Both the position numbers and the translations under genes were made by a program. From a virus, in IMG/VR virus record IMGVR_UViG_3300035199_000325, positions 1 to 40,822 of that record: a stretch of 40,822 nt of DNA. One strand, 5' to 3'. Shown piece by piece: positions 37,820 to 40,822 of this stretch. The number at the start of each line of letters is the position of its first letter. Position 1 is the first letter of the stretch. The notes beneath the pieces were generated by a model. It made no database searches and had not been told where the DNA came from. It saw only the letters and a list, made by a program, of their open reading frames with translations.

Positions 37820-38700
37820 TGGCTTTTCTCGAAGAACGCCTGCCGATTTGCGTGAGGCTGGGGGCGCTGTACGAAGACAGCTACTTCATCGAAGTAGTGA
37901 TGACCGCTGGCGGTGGTCGCTACCCGTCGTTGAAGAATGGCAAGCCTTATCGCACCTTCGATGTGGGTTTCCTCAAGCCCAAGACTGAACTGGCCCTGGA
38001 GGTCGCCGGCCTTTATCACCGCGCCTTTGGGCAGTTCGCCGGGTTCCGAGTCAAGTGCTGGGACGACTTCACCACTGCCAATGACGGCGTGTCCGCTTAC
38101 AGCCCGCAGGACTGCCGCCTGGATATCTTCAGTCCTGGGGTGTACCAGTTGGTCAAGGAATACGGGCGCGACAAACCTGGATTGCCGGACTTGGGCCGCC
38201 CACGGCGGATCCTGTTCAAGCCTGTAGCCGGTAAGGTGGCCATTGCCCTGCACGGCAGCGTCATTACCGGCTATACCGTGGACGTCACCACGGGCCGCAT
38301 CACTCTGCCGGAAAACAAGAGCCGCACTATCACCAGCATCAGCCAGGCCGCCTCCGCCGTAATTGGCGTCGGCGCTGGCCATCCATATCTGGTGGGGGAT
38401 TCGGTAGCATTCAAGGATGTGCTTGGTATGAACCAGATCAACGGCTTGCGTGGCACAGTCACCGCCACTGGTGCGAGCACCATAACCACCTCGATCAACT
38501 CCAGCGCCTTCAGCGCCTACACCTCCGGCGGTACGGTGCAGACCCATCCGCTCAACACCGGTCTAGACATCATTACCGGCGGATGTGAATTCGATATCCC
38601 TTGCGCCTTCGACGCTGCGTTCAGCGTGACAGGTCTCGAAAACGGCTTCCGCGAAGTCGGCAGTCAGCGACTTGTCGAGATCCTGAACCCGCTCGACTGA
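37819..38700 (+). CDS. DUF2460 tail protein with FCCH-like insert
   Basis: 293 aa. Residues 1-140 (MAFLEERLPICVRLGALYED, NGKPYRTFDVGFLKPKTELA) match DUF2460, a tail-tip component in gene-transfer agents and Pseudomonas phages. Residues about 165-240 (AVIGVGAGHPYLVGDSVAFK..GTVTATGASTITTSINSS) are a small beta domain like the E1 FCCH domain. The end returns to DUF2460 (FDIPCAFDAAFSVTGLENGF). Start overlaps the tape measure stop by 1 base. Confidence 0.87.
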   Translation: MAFLEERLPICVRLGALYEDSYFIEVVMTAGGGRYPSLKNGKPYRTFDVGFLKPKTELALEVAGLYHRAFGQFAGFRVKCWDDFTTANDGVSAYSPQDCRLDIFSPGVYQLVKEYGRDKPGLPDLGRPRRILFKPVAGKVAIALHGSVITGYTVDVTTGRITLPENKSRTITSISQAASAVIGVGAGHPYLVGDSVAFKDVLGMNQINGLRGTVTATGASTITTSINSSAFSAYTSGGTVQTHPLNTGLDIITGGCEFDIPCAFDAAFSVTGLENGFREVGSQRLVEILNPLD

Positions 38701-38717
38701 CCGTCGATTTGCCCAGC

Positions 38718-38739
38718 AGCCCGCCTAGTGCGGGCTTTT
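38718..38739 (+). terminator. Hairpin between tail genes
   Basis: AGCCCGC-CTAGT-GCGGGCT followed by TTT. A likely weak terminator in the gap before the next tail gene. Confidence 0.6.
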
Positions 38740-38756
38740 GCATTTCTGGAGCCCCA

Positions 38757-39653
38757 ATGAAAGGACACGTCTCAGACTGGCGGACGCGGGTGTACTGCGT
38801 TCGGATTGAGCCGGCCAATGATGCGCCTGTGGTGCGCCTTACGTCCCAGCCTAACGACCTCAAGATGAGCAATGGCGAGGTCTACCTGACTGAGCATGGC
38901 TATGAGTTCTCCGGCTTGGGCGCCACCAGCACCTTTGCCAGTTCGGCGGTAGACCTGAAGGGCATCCTGCAGCAGGGCGCTATCGCCCGCGACGACCTGA
39001 TGTCCGGGGTCTACGACAACGCTCGGGTGAAGTTGTTCGCCACGAGTTGGAAGGATGGTCTGTCAATAGAGGACGAAGAGCCGCTGGGTGAGTGTTTCTG
39101 GGGCAAGGTCGGCACCACGGATGACCAGTATTCTGTCCAGCTAATGGGTAAGGTGGATGTGCTATCGCAATCGCCAGGCCGCAGCTACGGGTCGACCTGC
39201 CCCTACACGCTGTTCGACGAAACCCTGGATGGACACGTTGTGCCGGTCAGTCAAAGCCGCTGCACGGGCCCGCGCTCGAATCCCGATGGCCCGGTCCTAG
39301 CCGACTTTAAGGTCACCGGCACGCTCACGAGCGTCACCGACCAGTATTTCTTCGCCGACAGCGCGCGCGTTGAGGCGTCCGACTATTTCGCCACCGGCTC
39401 CATTCGTTTCCTGACCGGTCCGAATGCCGGGCTCAAGCCCATTCAGGTCAAGGCATTCACCAGTGGCGGTGCAATCCTGCTGCAAGAAGCGCTGTTCTAC
39501 CCACCTGGCGTGGGCGACCAGTACGAAATGATCCCGGGCTGTCGCAAGCGCCAGGAAGACTGCGTCGGCAAGTGGTCCAACGGCAAGAACTCTGGTGCTC
39601 ATTGGCACGTCCCAGCGCCGTCCCAGTCGGGACAGATCGGGAGGGGCGCATGA
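38757..39653 (+). CDS. DUF2163/phage BR0599-family tail protein
   Basis: 298 aa. MKGHVSDWRTRVYCVRIEPA then LTSQPNDLKMSNGEVYLTEH, LGATSTFASSAVDLKGI and LFDETLDGHVVP match DUF2163/BR0599. Cys-rich end (GCRKRQEDCVGKWSNGKN) fits the family, which belongs to GTA-like baseplate hubs. The ATG at 38757 is preferred to an upstream extension overlapping the previous gene. Confidence 0.88.
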   Translation: MKGHVSDWRTRVYCVRIEPANDAPVVRLTSQPNDLKMSNGEVYLTEHGYEFSGLGATSTFASSAVDLKGILQQGAIARDDLMSGVYDNARVKLFATSWKDGLSIEDEEPLGECFWGKVGTTDDQYSVQLMGKVDVLSQSPGRSYGSTCPYTLFDETLDGHVVPVSQSRCTGPRSNPDGPVLADFKVTGTLTSVTDQYFFADSARVEASDYFATGSIRFLTGPNAGLKPIQVKAFTSGGAILLQEALFYPPGVGDQYEMIPGCRKRQEDCVGKWSNGKNSGAHWHVPAPSQSGQIGRGA

Positions 39654-40078
39654 CGCGGGACGACATCATCGCCGCTTCCCAGGAATGCGAGGACACCCCA
39701 TTCAGGCATCAGGGGCGGGTAGTAGGTCTCGGCCTGGACTGTGCTGGTGTGCTGGTGCACCTGTTTCAGCGCCTGTGCCTGCCGTACCACGACGAGATGG
39801 GCTATCCGCGCCATCCATTCGATGGCCAGCTCGAGCGCATCCTCGACAGTCAGCCCTCGCTGCGGCGCATCGACAAGGCCGACATGGCGCGCGGCGATGT
39901 CCTCTGCATGCGCATCACCAGTGCGCCGCAGCACATCGCCATCTACCTGGGCCTGATCGATGGCCATCCCTATATCCGTCACGGCAGCTCTCTCCACGGC
40001 AAGGTGGCCACGCACCGCCTGGACGAACTCTGGGGCGCCCGCATCGTCCGCGTCTACCGTTTTGAGGGTCTGGAATGA
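39650..40078 (+). CDS. NlpC/P60 tail-tip peptidase
   Basis: 142 aa. Catalytic Cys31 (GLDCAGVLV), His95 (QHIAIYLG) and His111 (YIRHGSS) form an NlpC/P60 site. Such proteins in GTA-like tails are thought to open the peptidoglycan during entry. Start overlaps the preceding stop as ATGA; the stop overlaps the next start. Family length typical. Confidence 0.9.
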   Translation: MTRDDIIAASQECEDTPFRHQGRVVGLGLDCAGVLVHLFQRLCLPYHDEMGYPRHPFDGQLERILDSQPSLRRIDKADMARGDVLCMRITSAPQHIAIYLGLIDGHPYIRHGSSLHGKVATHRLDELWGARIVRVYRFEGLE

Positions 40079-40822
40079 GCCTTGGTCAAGGACTTGGCGC
40101 TGTCGTCGGTGGTGTCGTCGGCTTCTTCGTTGGCGGCCCTACTGGCGCCTTGTACGGTGCGCAGATTGGCCTGACTGCTGGCGGATACCTAGATCCGCCA
40201 AAAGGTCCAACCATTCAAGGCCCGCGCCTGGGCGACCAGTCCGTTCAGGTCAGCACCTACGGCGCCATGCTGCCGCGCTTCTACGGCACTATCGCCGTCG
40301 CCGGCAATATCACCTGGCTGGAGAACAACCAGCTCAAGGAGACGGTGCGCAAGAAGAAGTCGGGCGGGAAGGGCGGTGGCTCGACGACCACCACCAAGAT
40401 CTACACCTACAGCGCGACCTTCTTCCTGTCGCTCGGCCTCGGCCCCATCGCAGGCGTGCGCCGGATCTGGTGCTCGGACAAGCTGATCTACAACGCCGGC
40501 TCGGACGACCTGGAAACCATCATCGCCAGCAACCAGAGTGCCAGCGGCTTCAAGGTCTACCTGGGCACCGATGATCAACTGCCTGACCCGCGCTACGAGG
40601 CGGATGTCGGTGTGGGCAACGCCCCGGCTTACCGCGGCGAGGCCTACATCGCCTTCTACGACTTCCAGCTGGCGGACTACGGCAACAGCCTGCAGGGTGC
40701 GCAGTTCAAGGTCGAGGTGGTCACCGACCAGGCCGACCCGGGGCTGCACCTGGTTGACACCCTGAGTTCGGTCACTGGCAAAGGATTCGAGGTCGGTTGC
40801 TACGCCCCATTCGGCCCGGACG
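40075..40822 (+). CDS. Tail-tip/host-specificity protein, partial (GTA TIM-barrel-like)
   Basis: Runs off the right edge, 249 aa seen. N-terminal Gly-rich membrane-like segment (LGAVVGGVVGFFVGGPTGAL), then GPRLGDQSVQVSTYGAMLPR and FYGTIAVAGNITWLENNQLK. YEADVGVGNAPAYRGEAYIA matches the N-terminus of GTA-type tail hub/host-interaction proteins. Receptor-binding parts would be beyond the window. Confidence 0.85.
   Translation, partial: MSLGQGLGAVVGGVVGFFVGGPTGALYGAQIGLTAGGYLDPPKGPTIQGPRLGDQSVQVSTYGAMLPRFYGTIAVAGNITWLENNQLKETVRKKKSGGKGGGSTTTTKIYTYSATFFLSLGLGPIAGVRRIWCSDKLIYNAGSDDLETIIASNQSASGFKVYLGTDDQLPDPRYEADVGVGNAPAYRGEAYIAFYDFQLADYGNSLQGAQFKVEVVTDQADPGLHLVDTLSSVTGKGFEVGCYAPFGPD

Noticed and set aside
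1-40822. CRISPR array, tRNA, rRNA, insertion sequences
   Set aside because: No direct-repeat/spacer arrays, cloverleaf genes, ribosomal sequence or transposase-like proteins seen.

Overview
The window is a Pseudomonas-type chromosome carrying most of a temperate siphovirus prophage. The first 1.6 kb is the 3' end of fimV, the pilus-assembly/twitching hub gene typical of Pseudomonas, followed by its own terminator. The rest (about 1.7 kb to the right edge) is prophage. No right attachment site is visible because the tail-tip gene runs off the end.

Layout: (i) 1768-12438, minus strand: integrase, a DUF4224 excisionase-like partner, then many small early/accessory genes (zinc ribbons, DUF4406, DUF551, a C5 DNA methyltransferase, a LexA-type winged helix protein, a duplicated ribbon-helix-helix-like protein). 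One plus-strand gene (7643-7846) interrupts this. (ii) 12439-14060: leader and control region of the leftward operon. It has a candidate P_L with two operators, a boxA-like nut site, a TerB-like gene and a membrane protein. It also has a candidate C4-type antisense RNA whose two hairpin loops are complementary to sequences just upstream of the 12438 gene. (iii) 14151-17653: immunity/conversion region with a LexA-box gene, two lipoproteins sharing one C-terminal tail, a CI-like S24 repressor, three operators, a Cro-like gene and a CII-like gene. (iv) 17655-22595: replication and recombination (DnaT-like initiator with a candidate internal origin, DnaC-like loader, Ref-type nuclease, a second tyrosine recombinase, DUF1064 nuclease). 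(v) 22617-24767: late promoter and terminator, holins, endolysin and small overlapping genes. (vi) 24767-35154: HNH, a probable cos region, HK97-type terminase, portal, ClpP-like protease and capsid, and head-tail connectors interleaved with three putative glycan/nucleotide-type enzymes. (vii) 34657-40822: tail tube, a G/GT frameshift pair, tape measure, and a tail tip resembling gene-transfer-agent tails (DUF2460, DUF2163, NlpC/P60, TIM-barrel protein).

The regulatory picture is lambda-like. Five copies of a 14-bp operator (ATAAGC-NN-GCTTAT) sit at two divergent control regions around the CI-like gene. Added to this are SOS boxes at two non-switch genes and a possible second, RNA-based immunity layer in the leftward leader. 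The strongest leads for something new are that C4-like RNA with its paired target repeats and attenuator-like hairpins, the iteron-plus-purine-tract origin inside the initiator gene, and a conserved-looking coding frame (31028-31651) whose N-terminal half has no usable start codon.
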